A stretch of 11,742 nucleotides of DNA from Actinomycetota bacterium. GTDB lineage: Bacteria; Actinomycetota; Actinomycetes; Streptosporangiales; Streptosporangiaceae. Position 1 is the first letter of the stretch; each line of letters starts with the position of its first letter. The stretch spans positions 1-11,742 of the forward strand of contig PLIQ01000154.1 of NCBI GenBank assembly GCA_003140115.1. The letters run 5' to 3'. The notes below the pieces were generated by a model that saw only the letters and a program-made list of their open reading frames with translations, had not been told where the DNA came from and made no database searches. This document shows, piece after piece, positions 1-5,338 of this stretch. The translations under genes and the position numbers were made by a program.

Positions 1-920
1 ACCGAGCGGTAGTAGTGGTCTTGCTCGAGGTCTTCGAGCAGGCTCGGCCCGGTCGGCTCCCAGCCGAGCAGCTCCCGGGTGATGGTGGCGGTGACGGGGC
101 TGTCCAGGGCGACGAAGTGGGCCAGGAAGCCGAAGTGTTCCGGGGCGTCTTGCGGGGCCACCGACGTCACCGGGAGGTCGAGGTGGCAGCCCATCGCCTC
201 GGCGATCTCCCGGAAGGGAACGCCCTCCTCCGCGACCGCGTGCAGGACCGAGCCGCCGGGAGCGGACTCGACGGCCAGGCGGGCCAGGCGGGCGGCGTCG
301 GAACGGTGCACCGCCGGCCACCGGTTCGTGCCGTCACCCACGTATCCGGCGACGCCTCGCTGGCGGGCGATGCCGACCAGGGTGGCCAGGAACCCGTTGT
401 CGCCGTCGCCGTGGACCGTCGGCGCGAAGCGCAAGACCGACGAGCGGACGCCGACGCCCCGCAGCGAGAGGGTGAGCAGGGCGGTGGCCGCCCGGCGCCC
501 GGCGGGGTTGGCCCGGACCTCGGGGCTCGCGACGAGCCCGTCGTCCTCGGTGGCCGCCCGGCCGGCGGTCAGGCCGATCAGGCCCGAGGCGAGCACGAAG
601 GGCCGGTCGGAATCCGCCAGGGCGGCGCCCATGGCCTCCACGGCCCGCCGGTCGGCGGCTCCGGCGGCGGCGAAGTTGCCGCCGAAGGCCACCTCGTGCT
701 GGAAGGCCAGGTGGATCACCCCGTCGGAGTCCGCGGCCGCCTTGGCCAGGCCCTCGGGATCATCGAGGTCGCCCCGGTGGGCCGTGGCGCCGACGGCTTC
801 CAGCCGCTGCGCGGATGCGTCGGAGCGGGCCAGGCCGACCACCTCGTGGCCGGCCCCGAGGAGTTCGGGGACGACGGCCGAGCCGATCCAACCCGATGCG
901 CCGGTGACGAAGATTCTCAT
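1..920 (-). CDS. SDR-family NAD(P)-binding oxidoreductase / epimerase-like protein (3' end cut by window edge)
   Basis: The minus strand is open from the ATG at 920 to the window edge, about 306 codons with no stop, so only the extreme C-terminus should be missing. The protein opens MRIFVTGASGWIGSAVV, a beta strand followed by the Rossmann dinucleotide motif TGASGWIG at residues 6-13, as in extended SDRs and NAD-dependent epimerases. Later segments VIHLAFQHEV, VLASGLIGLTAGR and SSVLRFAPTVHGDGDN follow the order of the extended-SDR fold. No YxxxK catalytic pair is visible at the expected place, so this may be an atypical SDR. A ribosome site GGAGG lies 6 bases before the ATG. It is transcribed away from the TetR gene at 1010, which probably controls it. 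The family is clear; the substrate is unknown. Confidence 0.88.
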   Translation of the reverse strand, partial: MRIFVTGASGWIGSAVVPELLGAGHEVVGLARSDASAQRLEAVGATAHRGDLDDPEGLAKAAADSDGVIHLAFQHEVAFGGNFAAAGAADRRAVEAMGAALADSDRPFVLASGLIGLTAGRAATEDDGLVASPEVRANPAGRRAATALLTLSLRGVGVRSSVLRFAPTVHGDGDNGFLATLVGIARQRGVAGYVGDGTNRWPAVHRSDAARLARLAVESAPGGSVLHAVAEEGVPFREIAEAMGCHLDLPVTSVAPQDAPEHFGFLAHFVALDSPVTATITRELLGWEPTGPSLLEDLEQDHYYRS

Positions 921-942
921 AACGGACCTCCAGCGAGCTAAA

Positions 943-965
943 GTGATGTCTGTAACAGTCATCAC
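943..965. promoter_or_regulatory. Operator-like 23-bp dyad O1
   Basis: The 23 bases read GTGATG at one end and CATCAC at the other around the core CTGTAACAG. Only the symmetric pair at positions 7 and 17 breaks the dyad, so 10 of 11 base pairs match about a central base. Size and place, inside a TetR divergent control region and over the SDR transcription start, fit a TetR-dimer operator. Binding by the adjacent regulator is inferred. Confidence 0.65.
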
Positions 966-992
966 TGTAGGGCTGATGTCAGTGACTGTCAA
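964..992 (-). promoter_or_regulatory. Promoter of the SDR gene (TTGACA - 17 bp - TACAGT)
   Basis: On the minus strand TTGACA (987-992) and TACAGT (964-969) are separated by exactly 17 bases. This is a full -35 consensus and a good actinobacterial -10 (TANNNT). It would start transcription near 957, leaving a leader of about 37 bases before the SDR ATG at 920. Both operator-like dyads overlap this promoter, the downstream one at the -10 and start point and the upstream one at the -35. Confidence 0.65.
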
Positions 993-995
993 CAC
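973..995. promoter_or_regulatory. Operator-like dyad O2, a diverged copy of O1
   Basis: The core CAGTGACTG (980-988) is itself a dyad. Its flanks (CTGATGT on the left, TCAACAC on the right) match most of the corresponding bases of the site at 943-965. The two centres are 30 bases apart, close to three helical turns, so two dimers could bind on one face of the DNA. It covers the -35 box of the SDR promoter. Confidence 0.5.
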
Positions 996-1009
996 CGAGG
1001 ACGTGGACC

Positions 1010-1579
1010 ATGAGCCGATGGGAGCCCGATAGCCGGGGCCGGCTGCAGGAAGCGGCACTGGCCCTGTACTCCGAGCGCGGGTTCGACCAGACCACGGCCG
1101 CCGAGATCGCCGCCCGGGCCGGGGTGACCGAGCGCACCTTCTTCCGGCACTTCGCCGACAAGCGGGAAGTACTGTTCGGCGGCTCCGAGATCCTCCAGGA
1201 ACGGATCGTGTCGGGCGTCGCCGGGGCGCCGACCGGGCACACGGCCCTCGAGGCGGTCGCCCGCGGTCTGGACGCCGCAGCCGTGATGCTCGGCGAGGCC
1301 CGCCGGGATCTCACCGCGCAGCGCCAGGCCGTGATCGCCGCCAACCCCGACCTACAAGAACGCGAACTGGCCAAGCTGGCCACTTACGCCGCGGCCGTCG
1401 CCGCTACCCTGCGTCAGCGGGGCGTCGGCGAACTGCAAGCCACCTTGGCCGCCGAGGCCGGCATGTCGGTGCTCCGGGTGGCCATCAGGCAGTGGGCCAA
1501 CGGCGACGACGGCCGGAGCCTGCCCGTCGTCATGAAGGCCTCCATGGCCGAACTGCGAGCGGTGACGGCGGGCGGCTGA
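1010..1579 (+). CDS. TetR/AcrR-family transcriptional regulator, divergent to the SDR gene
   Basis: This 189-aa protein has the usual TetR length. Residues about 7-55 form the N-terminal DNA-binding domain: RLQEAALALYSERGFDQTT, then the helix-turn-helix AAEIAARAGVTERTFFRHF and the typical tail ADKREVLF. The rest is a helical ligand-binding domain with no recognisable subfamily, so the inducer cannot be told. The ATG at 1010 follows GAGG (997-1000) at a suitable distance. The gene is back to back with the SDR oxidoreductase across 89 bases that carry two dyads, the classical layout of a local, probably autoregulated repressor. Regulation of the SDR gene is inferred from layout, not shown. Confidence 0.92.
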   Translation: MSRWEPDSRGRLQEAALALYSERGFDQTTAAEIAARAGVTERTFFRHFADKREVLFGGSEILQERIVSGVAGAPTGHTALEAVARGLDAAAVMLGEARRDLTAQRQAVIAANPDLQERELAKLATYAAAVAATLRQRGVGELQATLAAEAGMSVLRVAIRQWANGDDGRSLPVVMKASMAELRAVTAGG

Positions 1580-1582
1580 GCG

Positions 1583-1702
1583 TCACATCTTCCTGATCGC
1601 CAGGTACCGCCGCAGTTCCGGCAGCGATCTGACCACCTGCAGCCCAAGCGCCGTTCCGGCGGCGGCCAGGGCGATGGCCGTGATGTATCCGAGTGTGCGC
1701 AT
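1583..1702 (-). CDS. Small single-TM protein, DUF6893-like (39 aa)
   Basis: The start chosen is the ATG at 1702, because AGGAGC lies 7 bases upstream; a longer reading from 1771 would add an Arg-rich, unconvincing N-terminus overlapping the upstream gene. The product starts MRTLGYITAIALAAAGTALG, a membrane helix spanning residues about 4-24, and ends RSLPELRRYLAIRKM, a basic cytoplasmic tail. The 'LPE(I/L)RRYL.(I/M)R+M' ending is what I recall of the actinobacterial DUF6893 family of small proteins, whose function is unknown to me. It is the third gene of an apparent operon, 17 bases after the stop of the sigma-like gene. The assignment rests on memory of the family pattern. Confidence 0.6.
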   Translation of the reverse strand: MRTLGYITAIALAAAGTALGLQVVRSLPELRRYLAIRKM

Positions 1703-1719
1703 CACTTTGCTCCTGCTCG

Positions 1720-1998
1720 TTAGCGGGCGGCGGCCGACGAGGCTGCCAGCCGGCGCATTACCGCGTGCCATAGGGCCGCCAGGCCGCGCGGAGCCCGAGG
1801 ACGTGCGTCGTCTTCGCCGCGCTCCGCCATTGCGGCCAGCGCCCTCTCGTTGACGATGACGTCACAGGCGACCTGCTCGGCCGACGCCGGGTCGGCGTGA
1901 GTCAGCAGCGCCTGCCTGCACAGCCCGGTGGCGTAACGGCGGTAGAGGCCGGCGTCCCGGCTGGTCGACACAAAGCCGGTCTTACTCGATCCCAGCAT
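1720..1998 (-). CDS. Short sigma-factor-like protein, region 2 only (92 aa)
   Basis: The segment LYRRYATGLCRQALLTHADP, followed by ASAEQVACDVIVNERALA (residues about 18-55), resembles region 2 of ECF-type sigma factors and of the short sigma-like proteins common in actinomycetes. Family members normally continue into a helix-turn-helix (region 4). Here the protein stops after an Arg/Ala-rich tail of about 30 residues, with no HTH. The ATG at 1998 has GGAG 7 bases upstream. It lies 33 bases after the DUF998 gene and 17 before the small TM protein, all on the minus strand. It could be a truncated relic, a region-2 decoy, or a product no longer functional. Sigma similarity is moderate and judged by eye. 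Confidence 0.55.
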   Translation of the reverse strand: MLGSSKTGFVSTSRDAGLYRRYATGLCRQALLTHADPASAEQVACDVIVNERALAAMAERGEDDARPRAPRGLAALWHAVMRRLAASSAAAR

Positions 1999-2031
1999 CG
2001 AAAAGCTCCGAGCATCTCGGCGGCGGCACAG

Positions 2032-2706
2032 TCAGCAAGCGCCATCAGCCACCGAGGTCCGGAGCGGCAATCTAACACTATCACGGAGGGCAACGGCGAC
2101 GACGAACGGCCAGCAGGTCTCAGCCGATGTCGTCAGGCGCTCAGCTAGGCCCAGGTCAGCGCCGCCCTGGGTCTGGATGACGAGCCAGCCGAGCAGGACC
2201 AGGAACACGGCCGTCACGGCGGCACAGCCGTAGCTGCTCAGGATCAGCGGCCGTGGTGGCGCGTGCCGGGTGACAAAGGCGGGCCACACCGCGATGGCGA
2301 CCGCGCCGAGCGCGGTCCAGGCGATATGCTGCGGAGTCGAGCCGCGAGCCGGTTCGGGAGATGCGGCGATGCCGATGCTGGACAGGCCCGCGACGGCGAG
2401 CAGGACGCGGGCGGGCACCCGGACGCCGGTCAGGCCCGCGGCCGTCAGGAGCTGACACCCGCCCACCAGGAACAGCGCTCCGGTCATGATCCACCGATCG
2501 GTTCCGGCGTGGCCAGCCAGCACGCTGATCGTCTTGCGGACCGGGCTGTAGGAGGCCGGCTGGACCGCGTCGGCGACCAGCCAGCCCGCGGTGGCCAAGA
2601 CGGGTGACAGCGCCGCCGAGACCACGGTCCACCGCGGAACGAGGCCGCCCGGGCGCCTCGGCCGGGATGGGGCGCGCGCGGGGTCTGGACGCGCCAGCTG
2701 GGTCAT
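2032..2706 (-). CDS. DUF998-domain integral membrane protein
   Basis: The 224-aa protein has a basic, Pro/Arg-rich cytoplasmic N-terminus (residues 1-24) and then about six hydrophobic helices: roughly 27-48, 72-92, 98-115, 127-147, 153-175 and a weaker one near 195-210. The segment PASYSPVRKTISVLAGHAGTD after the first helix is the typical DUF998 feature (polar 'S..R..IS.L' loop), and length and helix number match. The function of DUF998 proteins is not established. The ATG at 2706 is preceded by a strong ribosome site, GGAGGG, 5 bases upstream. It is the first gene of a three-gene minus-strand operon with the sigma-like and the small TM proteins. It is divergent to the GAF-ANTAR gene across 133 bases. 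Confidence 0.82.
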   Translation of the reverse strand: MTQLARPDPARAPSRPRRPGGLVPRWTVVSAALSPVLATAGWLVADAVQPASYSPVRKTISVLAGHAGTDRWIMTGALFLVGGCQLLTAAGLTGVRVPARVLLAVAGLSSIGIAASPEPARGSTPQHIAWTALGAVAIAVWPAFVTRHAPPRPLILSSYGCAAVTAVFLVLLGWLVIQTQGGADLGLAERLTTSAETCWPFVVAVALRDSVRLPLRTSVADGAC

Positions 2707-2788
2707 TCTGCCCTCCAGCAGTCATGATTCGGCTGCCGGGCACGCTGCTGGCCCAACGTCAGGATAAACCGTTACGGGACGGGGCAGA

Positions 2789-2794
2789 TAGGCT
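2789..2794 (+). promoter_or_regulatory. Possible -10 element (TAGGCT) for the GAF-ANTAR gene
   Basis: TAGGCT fits the actinobacterial TANNNT -10 pattern and lies about 45 bases before the GTG at 2840. No convincing -35 box is visible 16-18 bases upstream, so the call is weak. Confidence 0.25.
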
Positions 2795-2805
2795 GGGGTC
2801 CTGTG

Positions 2806-2827
2806 GCTGCCGCCTCCTGGAGGCAGC
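2806..2827 (+). promoter_or_regulatory. Leader hairpin before the GAF-ANTAR gene
   Basis: GCCTCC (2812-2817) and GGAGGC (2819-2824) are complementary around one base, and the outer GCT/AGC can add three pairs with a small bulge. The right arm contains the only ribosome-binding-like GGAGG ahead of the gene, so folding could hide it. No T-run follows, so it does not look like an intrinsic terminator. A regulatory role is inference only. Confidence 0.35.
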
Positions 2828-2839
2828 GAGCCAGCGCCT

Positions 2840-3640
2840 GTGAACGGCATGGCGCGGGTCCCGGCCGCTGTCACGGTCGTGCAGCACCCCTCCGCTGGGG
2901 TGCCGACCTTGCGCGCTGGAGCCATCATCACTGGAACAACACTCGACCCGCTTGTGGCCTTCGCCGAGCTTGGCCAGATGAAGCTAGACGAAGGTGACCT
3001 GCAGGCCGTCCTCGGCCGGGTCGCGGAGCTGGCCAGGCAGACGCTGCCCGGCATCGTCGGCGCCTCGGTCACGCTGGTCGAGTCCGACCGGGCCTTCACC
3101 GTCGGTTTCGCCGGCCAGGTGGCCCTGGACCTGGACGAGACTCAGTACCAGGAGGGTTTCGGCCCCTGCCTTGAGGCCGCTCAGTCCGCGGGAACCATCG
3201 CCGTCCCCGACATGGCGGCCGAGACCCGCTGGCCGGCCTTCGCCCGGCAAGCCCTCGCCGCCGGGGTGCGCTCCTGTATGTCGGTGGCACTGCCGGTCCA
3301 GGAAGCCGTCCTCGGCGCGCTCAATATCTACACCATCCAGCCCGCCGTGCTCGACCGGGACGCCATCGAGCTGGCCCAGACCTTCGCCGGGTACGCTGCG
3401 GTCGCCATCGCCAACGCCCGCCTCTACCAGAGCACCGCGACGCTGGCTGAGGACATGCGGCGGGCCATGGAAACCCGCGCCGTCATCGAGCAGGCCAAAG
3501 GCATCCTGGTCGCCCAGCACCACTGCACCCCCGAGCAGGCCTTCGAAATGCTTACCCGGCTTTCCCAGACCACCCACCGCAAGCTCCGCGACTGTGCCGC
3601 CGACCTCGTTACCAGCACAGCTGAGAACGGCGCCCGTTAG
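2840..3640 (+). CDS. GAF and ANTAR domain-containing protein
   Basis: The 266-aa protein has a GAF sensor domain at residues about 40-200 (the stretch from LVAFAELGQMKLDEGDLQAV through the 'GFGPCLEA', 'VPDMAAETRWPAF' and 'RSCMSVALPV' motifs to 'AVAIANARLY'). It ends with an ANTAR RNA-binding domain at about 203-260, including the hallmark VIEQAKGILVAQHHC and EQAFEMLTRLSQ. In the family, GAF binds a small ligand or redox signal and ANTAR binds nascent RNA hairpins to prevent termination. This is typical of many orphan actinomycete proteins. The GTG at 2840 and the ATG at 2849 are alternative starts, and neither has a well-spaced ribosome site. The first 35 residues do not look conserved, so the true start may be later. 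A HAD hydrolase gene follows after 55 bases on the same strand. Confidence 0.9.
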   Translation: MNGMARVPAAVTVVQHPSAGVPTLRAGAIITGTTLDPLVAFAELGQMKLDEGDLQAVLGRVAELARQTLPGIVGASVTLVESDRAFTVGFAGQVALDLDETQYQEGFGPCLEAAQSAGTIAVPDMAAETRWPAFARQALAAGVRSCMSVALPVQEAVLGALNIYTIQPAVLDRDAIELAQTFAGYAAVAIANARLYQSTATLAEDMRRAMETRAVIEQAKGILVAQHHCTPEQAFEMLTRLSQTTHRKLRDCAADLVTSTAENGAR

Positions 3641-3695
3641 TCTGCTGTGGATATCACCGGACCCAGACAGGAGCAGGCGCGCCCGCGCCGCGATC

Positions 3696-4577
3696 ATGCA
3701 TCAAATGCCGCATACCACGAAGGCGGTCGTCTTTGATCTCGACGACACGCTCGCGCCCTCCAAGTCACCCCTGGACCCCTCAATGGCAACGGCGCTGGTA
3801 TCCCTCCTCCAGCGCCTCCCCGTGTGCATCATCTCGGGCGGCCGATTCGAGCAATTCCAAGCCCAGGTCCTGGACCGGCTGACCGCTCCGGAACAAATCC
3901 TCAGCCGGCTTCACCTGATGCCGACGTGCGGCACGCGTTACTACCGTTGGCAGCAGGGCGCCTGGTCACTGGTATATTCCGAAGACTTGTCCGCCGAGCA
4001 GAGGACTCGGATCAAGCAGGTCCTCGAAGAAACGTCACGAGCTCTCGGGTACTGGGCACCCCATCCGTGGGGCGAACCCATCGAAGACCGCGGCAGCCAG
4101 GTCACCTACTCCGCCCTCGGGCAAGCCGCACCGCTGGACGCTAAGGCCGCGTGGGACCCGGACGGAACGAAGAAGAGCCTGCTCGTGGCTCGCGCGTCAC
4201 CGTTGCTGCCTGACTTCGAGGTGAGGGGGGGTGGCTCAACGTCGATTGACGTTACCCGCAAGGGGATCGACAAGGCCTACGGAGTTCGCAAGCTCATGGT
4301 GCAGATTCACGCGACTGCGGAGGAGCTGCTATTCGTAGGTGACCGGCTTGATGAGACCGGAAACGATTATCCCGTATTGACCGTGGGCGTGCCATGTGTC
4401 CCGGTCACGCGTTGGCAGGACACGCTTATCGTGATAGCCCAGTTCAATGACTGGTGGGACGGAATCACCAGTTCGCCGCAATTCCGGATTATCTCCAAGT
4501 ATTCCGACGCAGGACCGCTCGGTCAGCCCGCGGCAGCCGAGGGGTCCTTACCTGCCGCGGGCCGGGCCGGGGCGTAG
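3696..4577 (+). CDS. HAD-IIB superfamily hydrolase, phosphomannomutase-like
   Basis: The 293-aa protein carries all four HAD motifs: motif I FDLDDTLAPSK with catalytic D14 and D16, motif II CIISGG with S47, a candidate motif III lysine K193 in RKGIDK, and motif IV GDRLDETGND with D216. The cap-region phrase LMPTCGTRYYRW and the 'SK' after motif I recall the HAD-IIB group that includes eukaryotic-type phosphomannomutases, so a sugar-phosphate phosphatase or mutase is likely. The actual substrate is unknown. The ATGs at 3696 and 3705 are both possible; neither has a close ribosome site, and GGAG at 3670 is too distant. Codons are visibly richer in A and T than in neighbouring genes (for example around 4250-4500), suggesting a different origin. 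The last 18 codons overlap the convergent TetR gene. Confidence 0.85.
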   Translation: MHQMPHTTKAVVFDLDDTLAPSKSPLDPSMATALVSLLQRLPVCIISGGRFEQFQAQVLDRLTAPEQILSRLHLMPTCGTRYYRWQQGAWSLVYSEDLSAEQRTRIKQVLEETSRALGYWAPHPWGEPIEDRGSQVTYSALGQAAPLDAKAAWDPDGTKKSLLVARASPLLPDFEVRGGGSTSIDVTRKGIDKAYGVRKLMVQIHATAEELLFVGDRLDETGNDYPVLTVGVPCVPVTRWQDTLIVIAQFNDWWDGITSSPQFRIISKYSDAGPLGQPAAAEGSLPAAGRAGA

Positions 4578-5248
4578 GCACGCAGGAAGGCCTGGACGCC
4601 GCCGGTGACGATCCGCTCGACCTCGGCGTCGCTGAGCTTGGCCGCGCCGAACATGGCCCGGTTGCTGGCCAGGGCGAAAGTCAGCGCGAACAGGTGCTCG
4701 GCCGCCTCGTCCGGGTCGGTGATGGCCAGACTGCCGGCCTTGGCCAGCCGGGCCAGGATCCGGGCCAAGGTCGCGTGCATGGTCTCCTGGGCCCGCTGCT
4801 CCCGCAGCAGCGCGGGGAAGTACGGGGCCTCGGTCAGGATCAGCCGGATCAGCGCGATCCGGTCCGGCGCCATGGTCAAGGTAAGCGCCGCCTCGCAGAC
4901 GAAGGCGGTCAGATCGCACTCCACGTCGGTGACGTCGGTGAGGTGCGCGTCGGCGATGCGGCGGAAGGTCGTCATCATCGTGGTGAACGTGTCGTGCAGC
5001 ACGGACCTGAACAGGTTCTCTTTGTCGCCGTAGCGGTTATAGATGGTGCGCTTGGACACCCCGGCCTCGGCCGCGATCGCGTCGACGCTGGTCCGCTCGT
5101 AGCCGTCGCGCAGGAACAGCCGCAACGCGGCCTGCGCGATCGCCTCCCCCTTCGGGCCGGCCCCGCCGACCGCCCGGCCCGCGTCCGATGCCGCCGCCGC
5201 AGGACCCGGCCACGGCTTGCCCGTCTGCTCAGCTAGCGTGCCTGCCAT
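4523..5248 (-). CDS. TetR-family regulator with AefR-like C-terminal domain, divergent to the efflux pump
   Basis: The 241-aa protein starts with about 33 low-complexity Ala/Gly/Pro residues. The DNA-binding domain follows at about 34-80: AIAQAALRLFLRDGYERTSV, then helix-turn-helix DAIAAEAGVSKRTIYNRYG and DKENLFRSVL. The C-terminal part (ECDLTAFV, IRLILTEAPYFPALLRE, 'DEAAEHLFALTF') resembles the TetR_C_7/AefR-like domain. The ATG at 5248 has GAGG 7 bases upstream, though a start nearer the HTH cannot be excluded. It is back to back with the DHA2 transporter, the usual arrangement of a repressor and its drug pump. Its 3' end overlaps the convergent HAD gene by 55 bases. Confidence 0.92.
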   Translation of the reverse strand: MAGTLAEQTGKPWPGPAAAASDAGRAVGGAGPKGEAIAQAALRLFLRDGYERTSVDAIAAEAGVSKRTIYNRYGDKENLFRSVLHDTFTTMMTTFRRIADAHLTDVTDVECDLTAFVCEAALTLTMAPDRIALIRLILTEAPYFPALLREQRAQETMHATLARILARLAKAGSLAITDPDEAAEHLFALTFALASNRAMFGAAKLSDAEVERIVTGGVQAFLRAYAPARPAAGKDPSAAAG

Positions 5249-5289
5249 CGCCGCACCTCGCCCTCTCCGCTTCGCTCGCCGGCCATTTT

Positions 5290-5334
5290 TACACTTACCA
5301 GTTTACCCAAGTGCACTGCACGGTGTAGTTTACC
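5290..5334. promoter_or_regulatory. Shared TetR/MFS control region with leaderless-type promoter
   Basis: TAGTTT (5326-5331) is a -10 candidate for the pump. TTTACC (5302-5307) 18 bases upstream matches the -35 consensus at four of six positions. Transcription would start at or next to the ATG at 5339, so the mRNA would be leaderless, matching the absence of a ribosome site. The region holds TTACC three times (5295, 5303 and 5330), the dyad GTGCACTGCAC (5311-5321), the inverted pair CACTT/AAGTG (5292-5296, 5309-5313) and an outer TACAC/GTGTA pair (5290-5294, 5323-5327). Which element the TetR protein reads cannot be decided by eye. Confidence 0.5.
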
Positions 5335-5338
5335 TCCC

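Noticed and set aside
15..1032. Two long plus-strand open frames of about 310 codons
   Set aside because: They are antisense to the SDR gene, lack domain sense, and exist because GC-rich coding DNA keeps other frames open.
1702..1771. Longer start (1771) for the small DUF6893-like protein
   Set aside because: It would overlap the sigma-like gene and add an Arg-rich tail, while the ATG at 1702 has a clear AGGAGC site.
2994..3695. In-frame upstream extension of the HAD hydrolase into the GAF-ANTAR gene
   Set aside because: The sequence is Ser/Pro/Arg-rich nonsense and shadows the GAF domain. HAD motif I begins shortly after the ATG at 3696, so the extension is not real.
2984..3697. Minus-strand open frame of 237 codons
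   Set aside because: It is Gly/Asp/Val-rich shadow coding opposite the well-supported GAF-ANTAR protein.
4454..5236. Plus-strand open frame of 260 codons opposite the second TetR gene
   Set aside because: It has no recognisable domain and is fully antisense to a clear TetR protein.
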